A stretch of 64,000 nt of DNA from Galdieria partita (lineage: Eukaryota; Rhodophyta; Bangiophyceae; Galdieriales; Galdieriaceae). The notes beneath the pieces are model-generated. The model did not search any database. It worked only from the letters and a program-made list of their open reading frames with translations, and was not told the DNA's origin. Below, piece by piece: positions 22,644-33,298 of the stretch. A program made the position numbers and the translations under genes. Location: positions 62,001 to 126,000 of the forward strand of contig BQMJ01000047.1 in the NCBI GenBank assembly GCA_025991245.1. The letters run 5' to 3'. Numbering within the stretch: position 1 is the first letter of the stretch; the number at the start of each line of letters is the position of its first letter.

Positions 22644-22909
22644 CTAAACGAATTCAACGTACATCAGTTAACAATGGGGGTGAAGGATTTCGCTTCCCTC
22701 TTAACAGATGGGCGATCCACCAATGACTCAACCCTTTATTGTTTGCTCCTATAGGGTTTCTAACATGCATCGAAATAGTGATATTTCAAACTATCAGATA
22801 GGTACCAATATTAAAATACTCTAGTTGCAATCCTAAAGTTCTTCTGCCTAATGAGAGACCGCACCCTCTTGCTGCAATGAAGGTCGTCTGTCCTGTCTAA
22901 CTAATCCCA

Positions 22910-22975
22910 ATGGGAGAGAGCGGGTTTCTTCGAACCAATCAAATGCAAAAGCCCGCCTTTTAAATGGCCATTAAG
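22910..22975 (+). promoter_or_regulatory. candidate E2F-like elements upstream of RAD21
   Basis: GAGCGGGTTTC at about 22918-22928 and GCCCGCCTTTTAAA at 22951-22964 lie 55-100 bp before the RAD21 start. Both contain the GCGGG/CCCGC core of E2F sites, and the same GCCCGCC heptamer precedes the histone genes of this window. A CCAAT (CCAATCAAA, about 22935-22943) lies between them. Functional assignment is inference. Confidence 0.45.
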
Positions 22976-23018
22976 TCGATGATTTGATTGTAGTCGTTGA
23001 CAAGTTCTGTTCGAGACC

Positions 23019-24824
23019 ATGTTTTACTCGCCAATCATTTTAACCAAAAAAGGGCCATTAGGAAAGATATGGCTTGCAGCTCATCTCCAACATAAGCTTA
23101 GCAAAGCCCAGGTATTCAGCACAGATGTTGTTGCAGCTTGTGAACAACTTCAATCTCCAGAAATGTCTTTTGCGTTGAGACTTTCGTCCAACTTGCTTCT
23201 GGGAATTGTACGAATTTACTCGAGGAAAGCTCATTATTTGTTTATAGATAGCCGCGAGGCTTTGAATAAGTTACAACTTGCCTTTCAAGGCAGTACTGTT
23301 GATCTAGCACCTGGAACAACTGTTGCACCCTATTCTACCATTACTATGGAAGGAGTTGAAGATATTTCTCAACCAAAACGAGATGACAATTCCAAGAAAT
23401 CTTCGAAGAGGTCTCGCTATGATCTGGATAGATTTTCGGAAACTTCAAGCAATCTGGATATTGAAATGTTATTAGACATGGACACAGACATGGCGTACGC
23501 TTTGTCATCTTCTGAGTTTCGTTGGAATGAAACAGCTCAGTCTCTTTCTCGAGTTCGTGCTCGACCTGAAGATATTACTCTTCCCCCTGTTGAAATGGAT
23601 TTTATCTATCAGATGCCAGACACAGCCTTGGAACAATGGGATGATCACGAGACATTGCACAGAGAGAACATCAACATGAATATGAGCTCTCTTTCATCAC
23701 GTGCTTCATTGCAGTCTCCTGAAGTACTTCGACGAGAAAGCAGAGCTAATCTTTCAGATCGCATTTCATTAGACAGACTTTCTGAAGCACATGAAACAGT
23801 GAAGGAACAAGAAAATCCCGACTGGAATTTTTCTATGGAAATGGATGCCGAATCTTTCATAGAACCATCTCCAAACTTGGAACAAACGCATGAAACTTCA
23901 TTTCCATTAGAAGCAGCAACAAGAGAAGACTCTTCGTTGCTCCAAGAGTTGCCTCTTCCACTGCAAGTTCACCAACAAGAACAACCTAATGCCAAAAAGA
24001 GAAAAGCTGATTCCAATTCTTGTATTTTTACGATCGATAGAAACTCTGAAATAAGTGCAAAAACACTGAAAAAACATCTTACGGATACCAAAGACTTAGT
24101 CTATCGACCGCAGTCTTACTTACCTAAAATCCCTGAAGAGAATGCACAAACTTGGTTACATATGATACTTGAACCAAGCTTTGAACTTCCGTGCCTCCCT
24201 CCAATCTACACCACGACTGTCGAGCCTATGTTGTTATACTATTCCCAAGGAGATCTCAATCTTCCTCAAATGCGGCATGTAGATACTCCCTCCTTTCAAG
24301 CGAGTCCATTATTTTCTCCTGGAAGAGATTCTATGACTTTTTCAGTTCAGGACAACGATTGGGGAGAGCAGATAGCATTTGAACAAGAGTCATTTCAGCT
24401 TCCGACTACAAATGAAAGTATACAAATGGCGACTGGAATGCTTTCGCTAAATACATCCAGTATCACGAAAATGTATAATGAAGAAGATAAGGAATCTCAT
24501 TTGAAACAGAATACTTTGACACAGACTCAACTGAGCATAAGCTCTCGAACGATTCAAACGCTACAAATGATCCGTCAATGTGGAACATCCTCAGAAGAAA
24601 ATATCACAGAATCCAAGTTCTCCTTTTCGGACTTTCTACGTCAAGTCAGCTCTTCCAATAGCTCTTTACCTCGAAGAAGACTAGCTGCGCAGTATTTTTA
24701 TGAGTTGCTTGTTCTGAAGAGTATTGAGCGTATTCAAGTAGAACAAGATCAGAGCTTTAGTGAAATAATGATTAGTAACCTTCCTACAGTCGATACTGAA
24801 AACACAAGTCTGTTGGTTGTGTAA
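23019..24824 (+). CDS. RAD21: cohesin kleisin subunit RAD21/SCC1
   Basis: 601 residues, single exon. The N-terminal kleisin domain is clear (MFYSPIILTKKGPLGKIWLA, VRIYSRKAHYLFIDSREAL) and binds SMC3 in the family. The middle is long, acidic and Ser-rich, as in other kleisins, and holds likely separase and phosphorylation sites. The C-terminal winged helix (RRLAAQYFYELLVLKSIERI) binds SMC1. Together they close the cohesin ring that holds sister chromatids. REC8 is an alternative, but length and domain spacing favour the mitotic form. The upstream E2F-like sites fit S-phase expression. Confidence 0.9.
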   Translation: MFYSPIILTKKGPLGKIWLAAHLQHKLSKAQVFSTDVVAACEQLQSPEMSFALRLSSNLLLGIVRIYSRKAHYLFIDSREALNKLQLAFQGSTVDLAPGTTVAPYSTITMEGVEDISQPKRDDNSKKSSKRSRYDLDRFSETSSNLDIEMLLDMDTDMAYALSSSEFRWNETAQSLSRVRARPEDITLPPVEMDFIYQMPDTALEQWDDHETLHRENINMNMSSLSSRASLQSPEVLRRESRANLSDRISLDRLSEAHETVKEQENPDWNFSMEMDAESFIEPSPNLEQTHETSFPLEAATREDSSLLQELPLPLQVHQQEQPNAKKRKADSNSCIFTIDRNSEISAKTLKKHLTDTKDLVYRPQSYLPKIPEENAQTWLHMILEPSFELPCLPPIYTTTVEPMLLYYSQGDLNLPQMRHVDTPSFQASPLFSPGRDSMTFSVQDNDWGEQIAFEQESFQLPTTNESIQMATGMLSLNTSSITKMYNEEDKESHLKQNTLTQTQLSISSRTIQTLQMIRQCGTSSEENITESKFSFSDFLRQVSSSNSSLPRRRLAAQYFYELLVLKSIERIQVEQDQSFSEIMISNLPTVDTENTSLLVV

Positions 24825-24978
24825 AACTGAAAATAGAATGACACTTCATCGATATTATATGTCTAAAGGTTGAAACGAAAAATACAAAGATTGGCTACTC
24901 TTTTGGATATTAAAGGGGTTCACGTGAACTATGACAAGACTGTATTCCATGTTATTATCCAATGGATACTTCATTTGG

Positions 24979-26128
24979 TTAAATTTTCGTTCCTGTTATC
25001 AGACACCATTCGTTTTCTATCATTGTATCTTCAAACCGAAACCCAACGTCCTCATAAGTCTCTTTAAGAATCTAAAGAATTGGGTCTCTTTCAAAAAGTG
25101 CTGTATCGTCCTACCTCTGCTTGATCATATAAAATGCCTGACAAAGCGATCCTCGTTCCTATTCGAGAACACTGTGAGAATTTTTCTGCCAAGTCAACCA
25201 GTGGATGAAATAAAATATTTGCTATTATGATATCATAACAAAACGAAGGAGCTTCCATTGGCTGGAAAAAAGAAATATTCGATATGCCATTAAGACTTTT
25301 GTTTTCTTCTGCGTTACGGATACTATCCAGGTCTATTTCGACGCCTTGGAAGAAGCTCAATATCTCATCTCGTATAGAATAAAGAAATAAAACAGACCAT
25401 GGCAAAGTTCACATCCCAGCTGAGACGCTGCAATACATAATATACCAGACCCGCTACCATAATCCAATAACTTTTCTCCACCTTGAATTGTTCTTTGCAA
25501 CCATCTCAAACATAATCTGATAATGTAAAGTGGGATTCAGGACTTGGAGTATATAACCGACCTTGTGGTAGCGTGTTCACCGGTTCCAAAGCCCATTCCT
25601 GGATGAATAATCATATCAACTAGCTCGTTCTTTCCTCTTGAAGGCTCTGGAAACAAGTGCCAAGGACAACGTACATATAACCTTCCAATGGTGATGGGTC
25701 GAAAGTTATCTCGCACTCTCTCTACCCAGTCAGTTTCCTCAACTACGACCTTGTTTAGTATCTTGATTTGATTCCACTTCGAAACGGAAGCAAGACTCAT
25801 CAGAAAGTCCTCAGGCGACACATCGTGAGGAAGCAAAACACGAAACGTTCTGCAACTTGTCCATAAACTTGTATTCAACTAAATATAGCTTTTGTCCTTT
25901 GGTTTCGTTCTTCAATAGAAGGCTCAATAAACTTGCCTCTTCAGCTTTTGTGTACTGCGGATATTCAGTTTCCACTTTACTGTTGAAAACTTCAACTGCA
26001 CACGCCCCTAAAGACATAAACCACTCACTGACGACTTGAACTTGTACAGGATGAGGAAACTCCAACTAGAATGTTTCAGTGTTAACGCTGTATGGTTCAT
26101 GAACATCACGCACCATTACGGAGATCAT
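24979..26128 (-). CDS. PrmA-like ribosomal protein L11 lysine methyltransferase, multi-exon
   Basis: Start at 26128 (MISVM), a 48-nt intron, then exons giving [27 protein letters not shown]. Next come [16 protein letters not shown], the PrmA signature, [18 protein letters not shown] (SAM motif I), and [19 protein letters not shown], the NxL-type catalytic motif of PrmA. A 43-nt intron precedes the last exon, ending at 24979 (CLITGTKI). PrmA trimethylates ribosomal protein L11 in bacteria; a eukaryotic copy is probably organellar. No obvious presequence is seen, so location is open. Confidence 0.8.
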
Positions 26129-26413
26129 TCTCAGTTTGCCAATTCTTCAAATGGTTCTGATAGCATATAAAACAGGATGAGAAAATGAAATTTTTCATCT
26201 CTGTTGTAGTACGAAAACTTGTTTTAGTAATCTTTTGATGCCTAAAAGCTGATAGATATACCTGTTCTTTTGTAGAATTTCGAACATTCGAGAGTTGTCA
26301 GCTCATTGTGAAATTATGAATATGGTAAAGTCTTTTCCATTAGGACTCTTTCTGAATGCCAAAAACAAGTTCAGTTTTCTTCCTGGAATGATTCATTGTG
26401 GAATTATTTTGTC

Positions 26414-26902
26414 ATGTCCCAGCAATCCCTTAAAAGACAAGTTCTACAACTGTATAGAGATATATTGCGTGTTGCAAAGACGTGTAAGATGAACAGCTCT
26501 TTTCAGTTTTATTTATTTGACCTATTTTGAATAGGGAAAGAACCAGACGAAGCACAATATATAAGGGAAGAGGCGGATAGGTTGTTTCACCAGAACAAGA
26601 ACGTCGCAAGCCAGGAAGAAATAGAAGAAAAACTTTTTGAAGGAAGGACTCGACTTGAACTAGGAATTCACTATAAAATACCTTATCCTAGACCTTATCA
26701 CGTCGTTCCCGGGGCGACAGGTAAAACGAGAGATATGATAAAGCCAGCGTATATGGCTTCTTATGATTGGGACTTGTCACATTCGCATACAACTAGAGAG
26801 GCGAAAAGGCCAAAGACAAGATTCGAGGAGGACTTTGATGAAGAAGACAACCCCCTGCAAGTTCGTAGAAAGCCAAGAGGTTATCAAGTTGGCACTTCAT
26901 AG
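26414..26902 (+). CDS. NDUFB9: mitochondrial complex I LYR subunit NDUFB9 (B22)
   Basis: Exons 26414-26483 and 26535-26902 (intron 51 nt) give 145 residues. LYR motif QVLQLYRDILRVAKTW, then YIREEADRLFHQNKNV and the hallmark LELGIHYKIPYPRPYHVV. The protein belongs to the LYR/complex 1 family, whose members bind mitochondrial acyl carrier protein; NDUFB9 sits in the membrane arm of NADH dehydrogenase. The C-terminal tail is acidic/basic and species-specific. The start chosen gives MSQQSLKRQ, immediately before the LYR helix, as in homologues. Confidence 0.9.
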
Positions 26903-26993
26903 ACTTGTATGCTAGAAAAGGAATGCGTTTGCTTTATTATAGTGAAAAAGTTTACTACTTGTAAAGCATAGAATATTAGAAATTTATCAAGTA

Positions 26994-28436
26994 ATGACAA
27001 CGACTTGGCCAATGTTGGTTCAGTGCCGTGCCTTGAAGTTGTTTTCGTTGGGTTTCTGGCTTTGCATGTCTGTATATACTTTGACTTGTTATGTTACTTT
27101 TGTACACTGTTTGCCATACAATGGCTATTCAAATGTTACTGAGCTAGATCAGGGCACTTTTGAAAGCGAAGTTTTAGCGTCACCTGAGAACTGGTAGGAA
27201 ATGTAAATGATTTATTATGTACTCTGATAAAGCAACAGGCTAGTCGAATTCTACGCTCCCTGGTGCGGTTATTGTAAGCAGTTAGAGCCGGTTTACAAAA
27301 AAGTTGCCACTAGACTAAAGGACGCCGTAAGAGTTGGAGCTGTGAATGCAGAAATGTATCCCAGTCTTTCCCAAAGGTGAGGACTGAAGTTTTTAGCTTA
27401 CGTATTTCGCCTGAGATCATTTTTAGATATCAAGTTCGCGGATTCCCAACTGTTTTCTTGTTTCGTTTATCCAACAAGAGGAACAAAATACCTGTCGAGT
27501 ATCAAGGGGACAGGACCAGCAGGTCATTGTTAAGTTTTGTAGAAGAAAGAATTCCATCGTTTGTTGCACAAGTGAAGGGCGCAGGAATAGAGCCGTTTTT
27601 GAGAAACGAAGCAGAGCTTCCTCATGTGTTGTTGGCAACCAATAAGAGAACACCTTCATTGTTGCTAAAGGCTTTATCTGCGACTTATGCAGGTTCTATT
27701 CTTTTCGGAATTATTCACAAGGATGAAATAGATTCGCAGCTTATGAAAATGTATGGTATCCAAAAATACCCCGTACTTTTAGGATTCTCTCCAAACAGCC
27801 AGGCAACTAGTCTGCCTGATATCTTTTATCCAAGTCACGTGCAAAGAAAAGATATTCATGGATTTCTGAAACAAGTTCTCAACAAAGCTTCATTGAATCC
27901 TTCTGCAACGTCCACAGGTGAGAGTGAGAACGTTTCGAATAAGTTTGGAGTCCACAACTGGACTCAAGTCGAACAATACTGCCTTAAACACAACGATAAG
28001 ATATGCATCCTATTTATTTTCTGTCTTGGAGACGACCTTGCTCAGTTTTGTTGGAAAAATTTGACTTCGAGGTGAGTGTTTCAGTGAACTAGAAGACTCT
28101 GCTAAATAGATTGCCTTGAAAAGATACCGAGATTCAATATTCCAATTTTCGGCAGTTGCATGGGAATCTTGTCCGAAACGTTGGCTTGACGAATTCGGCA
28201 TGGACTCCAATGTCTGTAATGAGTCAACTCTGGTAGCATGGAAAACTAGGTGGGTTGATTCTGTATATGATGAAAGTGTTTCTTTTGTGACATCGAAGTT
28301 TAGTAACATGAAATTTGCTACATGTTCGAATGCATCCGATACACTACAAGTAGAAAACTTTATGGATAGACTTGTGGGTGGAGATATGCACTTTCACAAA
28401 CTAAGAAACCAAGTTCTTCATCATGATGAAGTGTAA
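26994..28436 (+). CDS. protein disulfide isomerase-like ER protein, four exons
   Basis: Exons 26994-27193, 27239-27376, 27427-28071 and 28124-28436 join in phase. The N-terminus has a hydrophobic signal sequence ([20 protein letters not shown]). One thioredoxin domain follows with active site [14 protein letters not shown] and the cis-Pro segment [11 protein letters not shown] second, redox-inactive thioredoxin-like domain is likely ([24 protein letters not shown]). N-glycosylation sequons occur (NVT, NLT). No KDEL-like ER-retention end is visible, so it could be ER-resident by another route or secreted. The reaction would be disulfide exchange in secretory proteins; an exact orthologue cannot be named. 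Confidence 0.8.
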
Positions 28437-28443
28437 AATGCAA

Positions 28444-31400
28444 CTAACGCCTTTTATGGGCAGGACATCTTGCAAACTTCATAGTAATCATGTCTAAACC
28501 TTCTCCATGGGCACACTGGACATGCCAAGCTCTTGGGCAATAGATACACTTGATCATCGGACGGGAATCACCCGATTCCTCACAAACAACACAGTAATGT
28601 TGTGGACACCGAAACCAATTTCCATCCGATGCAAGCCTAGCCAATGGTTCCTGTTGAGCACAAGAGTTGTGATAGAAACGTCCGCAACTTCCTAAACTAC
28701 ACTTTCTTAGAGGATCATTGGTATCAGCAACATGTCCTGGTCTTCCACATGAAAAACAAATATGTTCGCCACTAGTACAATTGTGACACTGCCAAAGAGG
28801 TCTCTCATCAGAAGCATAAAGCTCAATAGACTCTATGGGTGGACGTTCACTTTCCTCTCCGGGAGCACATTCATAATGGAAAGTTTTCTGACAAGGACCA
28901 TCACATGCAATCAAAGGATTACTTGCATCTTCCATGGGTAGTTCACATGTCAGACAATATGCTGATGACAAATCTATTCTCTTCCTCTTCACAACGTTAT
29001 AGTTCGTGTTGCGTCGATCATGCGACCTGGCGCCTTCCATACGAAATGCAGACTTGCGAGCTGATAAAGGTTCTCCTCTCATACTACGTCCAAGGCCAGA
29101 AATGCGCAATCCGGAGTTGCCGGTTTCCTTCAAATGAGGGCGACATATAAGTGGATGGTAAATAAAGCTCATTCCTTGTTGATTCAAAGGATAAAGTTCC
29201 CAGGGACTAAGAAACCGGAATGATTCCATGTTCGCGTCGATAGCTTGAATCCAAGTCACCTCGACGCTCTCCCAAGGATCCCACTCTCCTGCTCTTTTTC
29301 GAAGTGATCCAACACCACCACTTCGACTATCTTCTTCTTCCAGTGCAGCATGGCTTCTCAAACTCCTTGCACGCGTCTCGACTCCTGCTTGAAACTGATT
29401 AAAGTCATATATTTGTTCGTAGGAATCATAAAAATCATCGATGAATGCAAGGGACTCAGGATTGGTATCAACAGCAAGATCAAGACGATCCTCAGCAAAA
29501 GGAATGTCCTCTGTCCAGCCCGTGTTGTCTGAATCATCTTGCCCTGGGTCGTCTATTCCTACCAAAATATTCCAAAGCTTTTGAATTCTCTCTTCTTCTT
29601 CTTCGACAGAAACCTCTGAAAGGTTCTCATCCCCTGAATCCTTCTTCTCGCTGTCATTCACTATCAGTTCTTCTAGGGACTGATCTTCTCTTTCATCTGT
29701 AGTCATTCGTTCATGACATTTAGCTGACGCCTCTAGGACTGTATCAAGTTGCAATGGAGGCTCTTGCTCTATAAATGAACTATCTGGTTGTAAAAATGTC
29801 ATGCCGTTTGCTATTTGATTTGTTGCAACGACTGAATCGCTCTTTCTCATAACCTCACTTCCTGGATAACCATTTGGAGCCATAGCTAAGCCTTTAATGA
29901 CTACTCCGCGACGTGGAATCAACAAACCATCCTTAATAAAAAAGCTTTCAAATTCATCGCCTTCTGACCAACCCCTTTCCAAGGACTTCAAATAAATTCT
30001 TTCTTTCATCAAGTAGTCGGGAAGAAATGCATCTGCTCGACAAAAACAATCAAGCCTAAAAAACGAATCCTCTGTCTCAGAGTCCTCCATTAACAACAAT
30101 CGGACAACTTGGATGGAGAAAGAAGGTCCTCTATAAAAATTAACATGCTCAACTATACCTCTCTGTACGGACTTGAGAGGGGCAACATCTTCAATATGAA
30201 GTTCTGAAAACGGCAATAGTTTCTCATAATAATGAGAAAGGTGACCTGTTCGACAGTATATAAGAGGATCGCCTCGACTGAAGACTACGAATTCCACCAA
30301 ATCAAGTTCAACATTATGTCCATCATTCCGTTTGGGGAGTACTATGTCTTTTCTTAGTTTCGAGTACTGACTCTGTGAAATTTCCTGTGCTTTGCATTCT
30401 CGACAAAGTGGGATCAAAATATTCGAAAAAAAGGAACGAATAGCAATGAATAACTGAGTTGGATTCTTGGCTTCTTGTGTCGACCGCCGGACATGTCGTG
30501 CTTGTTCTTCCGACCAAGATACGGGAATATTAAAGAAATGAAAGAGCTCTTGTGATCCCGAAGGACTCGCAAGCATGTCATAGCACATAATATCATAGAA
30601 TTCGATAAGACACTGCTTCAGTTGTTCGACAGAGGTGGCTTCTTCCACATCTTGAAGCCAATACTCTCTTTCTTCCTTCGAACGAAAGCCCAGATATTCT
30701 GTCTTCTGCCTCAGCCAAAAAGGCAATTTGGGTTCAGAGAACAATAAAGCCTTTTGAATAAGAAGATGAGACTTTGGGAGATATTGTCCTTCTATGTTTG
30801 TTCGTAAAAAGTATTCTTCTTCCGAGTTGTCAGGGTTCAAATTTCCAAATACTCTATCCGAAAAATCATAACTTTCAATATTTTGCTTCTCCGCAATGAT
30901 TGGCTTCCATTCTCGAAGTGCTACGTTCTGCAAATTTGCAACAAGTTTCTCTTCAATTGTGTTATTGTTATCAAGACTTTCTAAGAGCTCAATAATCTCA
31001 TCTCTTGTCTCGGCAACAAACCATTCAGACTCTTCACCACCTGCACGACGTTCTAAAAAACTAAATATAGCTAAAGAACTACCTCTTCCCACAATATAAT
31101 ACAAGGCTCCTTCTCTATCCCTTCCAGCACAAATCCCACGGATTCGAAAAGGAACAGAATCCACTCTCTCTGGGATTACCTCCTTCTTGGAAATGTCTTC
31201 AGCCTTTTGATTCGTCTCACGAACATTTCCATTTCCATGGTTAAATTCTTCATTCTCTTGTTCTCCGGAAGACATGTCATCATCAGATGAAACCCACTCA
31301 TCCACTTCTGAAGAGTCATAATCATCGTCGTGGAATACATTGCTAATGGTTTCTGGTTCGTAACCAGTGGCTTCATTAATTTTGTCTCGAAAAGTTTCCG

Positions 31401-32895
31401 TCTCAACAACTGCGTCCGCCAAACGTTCCACGATAATCATGCGAGTTTCTTGTGAAAGCTCCACATAGTCCACTCTACTCATAGTTTCTAGGATTGATGA
31501 AAACTCATCGTCATTCTCAAGAAATGTTCTTCCCGTAGAGCGCTTCAAGAAATAATCACGCATGAACTCTTGCCAAGTTAACCAATCTACAGCGTCTCTT
31601 CTTCCTTCCATTCCAGACGCTGCCATGAGAAATCGTATCAAGCATGCCATCAGTTCACCAAAGATATCATACTTCCAAGGTTCCAATACTGCCTTTCCTA
31701 CGGTTCTCCAATACAAAGTTAAATTGGGAACCTTGCTGCTCAAACAAAGTTCATCAAAGTAAGAGTCTTCACTCAAAACATGAAGAAGTTCCACAAGAGT
31801 TAGTATAATCGAAAGGCATTCCTTTCCGTTCCAATCAGAAAGCTTCACTTGACGACCTCTTCTTGGGTATGAATACTTGCCAAATTCTATCACAGGTAAT
31901 GGAACTGTTTCGGGCTCTTGTTTCGAAGTATTCATAAATGACCGTTTTCTTTTCGCTCGCCAACTAGAATGCGAACCATTGGCTGAATCTGTGTCTTGAG
32001 CTACTTGTTTCCTTGAATGGGAATTACTGACATGAATTTCACGCTGAATATCTTCAGTTTCCCTTTCTCTTTTCCTTGTCAAACGTGGTGAAGGTGAGTG
32101 CTCCTCCACCTGACTTGAGCGAGACTCCTCTGGAGTTCTCTTTCTCTTCTGTTCCACTTGAAGAACTGTTTTCGACTTTTCTGTCTTTTCCGAAAAGGAT
32201 AAAGGATCCTTCAGATACTGTGCAAACTCGGTTTGTAATAAAAGAGGGTCTCCCAGTGACTCGAGCTGATCACGTACAAAATTTAACAAGTCGGGGTTAT
32301 TCATCAGGTATTCCAGAGACAGCCCTCTATTTTGGAGACCTTTAGCTACTCTCTTAACCGAAGCATGTTTTCCTTCTCTCAGTGAAGCCCCAACGATATC
32401 CACAACTGCGCAGCAGTATAAAAATTTACGTTCTGCCTTTTCAAAAAACGGTTCGTAACCTGGAGCTGGCCTATGCAATCTATACCATTTGTCTGTAGTC
32501 TGTATCCATAGTGCTGGATAAGCACCATACTCGACACACCAGTCAGTGACCTTTCCAAGTCTGACACGAAGCTTCGGTAACTTGGAGGAAGTTTCACAGT
32601 TAGAAGTTGTCCCTTCGTTCGTAGCTTTGTCTTCGATTACAGGTGGTAAAAGATAGCCCGTTGCTTGAAGCGCTGGTCTTTTCCTTGGGGGTTGGTCCAG
32701 TAAATCTAATGGAACCAAGTTTCCTTTTGAATCTCTCAGTGTGAACAAATCTAGTTCCCGCAAGATTTCACCATCCTGGCGTAAATTGGTTAAACTATTT
32801 GGAGTCCCTTTAAAAAAGCATCATACCTCGTAAACAACGTCATAATCCTTTCCGACGCTCTCTTCTTCAACAGCCCTTTCGGTTCGAGGTGGCAT
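28444..32895 (-). CDS. EDM2-like chromatin protein: RFD domain plus PHD cluster, very large
   Basis: Exon 1 is 32895-32827 and exon 2 is 32775-28444, joined over a 51-nt intron, about 1466 residues. The N-terminal 200 residues resemble the DNMT1 replication-foci domain ([20 protein letters not shown], then [14 protein letters not shown]). A long charged, Ser/Glu-rich middle follows. The C-terminal 180 residues hold three Cys/His-rich fingers ([60 protein letters not shown]), the order seen in plant EDM2. EDM2 binds repressive histone marks and controls transcript processing of heterochromatic introns. No methyltransferase catalytic motif is evident. Its stop lies 7 bp from the stop of the convergent PDI-like gene. 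Confidence 0.75.
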
Positions 32896-33298
32896 GCCCT
32901 CTAGCTAGCTTGAACTGTCAAGGGTTTCAATAGCAAAGAATGGGGGTATATAAAAAAGACAGTAAACAGTCGTCCTGGGAGAGAAGCTTGGCCGTCACGC
33001 TTTCTCGTCGAAAAGGCTACCTCCAACCCAAATAAGTTACAAAGGGGCGAGCTTGGTGGCTTACGCTGTTTTGGGGCGCTGGTCAGCGTTCCCATCGGGG
33101 TGGGTGAGATTAGTCGCTTAATTTCAAAGCCTACAGCACGCCCTATTTCAGCATCTTTTTTCTTTTAATTCGGCGCCTTTTTAAAAATCCATGTTTCATC
33201 GTGATGAAGTCAAGATCTCTCCGTTTGTTTGCTCCTGACAGCAATAAGTTTTCTTGGAAATTTTCCACTCAATTATTTGCAACAGGTGCCAACTCTTC
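32896..33298. promoter_or_regulatory. GC-rich bidirectional promoter region with hairpins
   Basis: 403 bp separate the divergent starts at 32895 and 33299. The stretch is visibly richer in GC than its surroundings. It holds a TATATAAAAA box at about 32947-32956, a hairpin at about 33073-33093 (CGCT-GGTC-AGCG flanked by GGG/CCC), a second CCCA/TGGG hairpin just after, and an E2F-like GGCGCC next to TTTTTAAAA at about 33171-33185. A 64-codon open frame on the minus strand (33095-32901) ends just 5 bp before the ATG at 32895 and could be an upstream ORF. A structured RNA gene here cannot be excluded. Confidence 0.5.
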
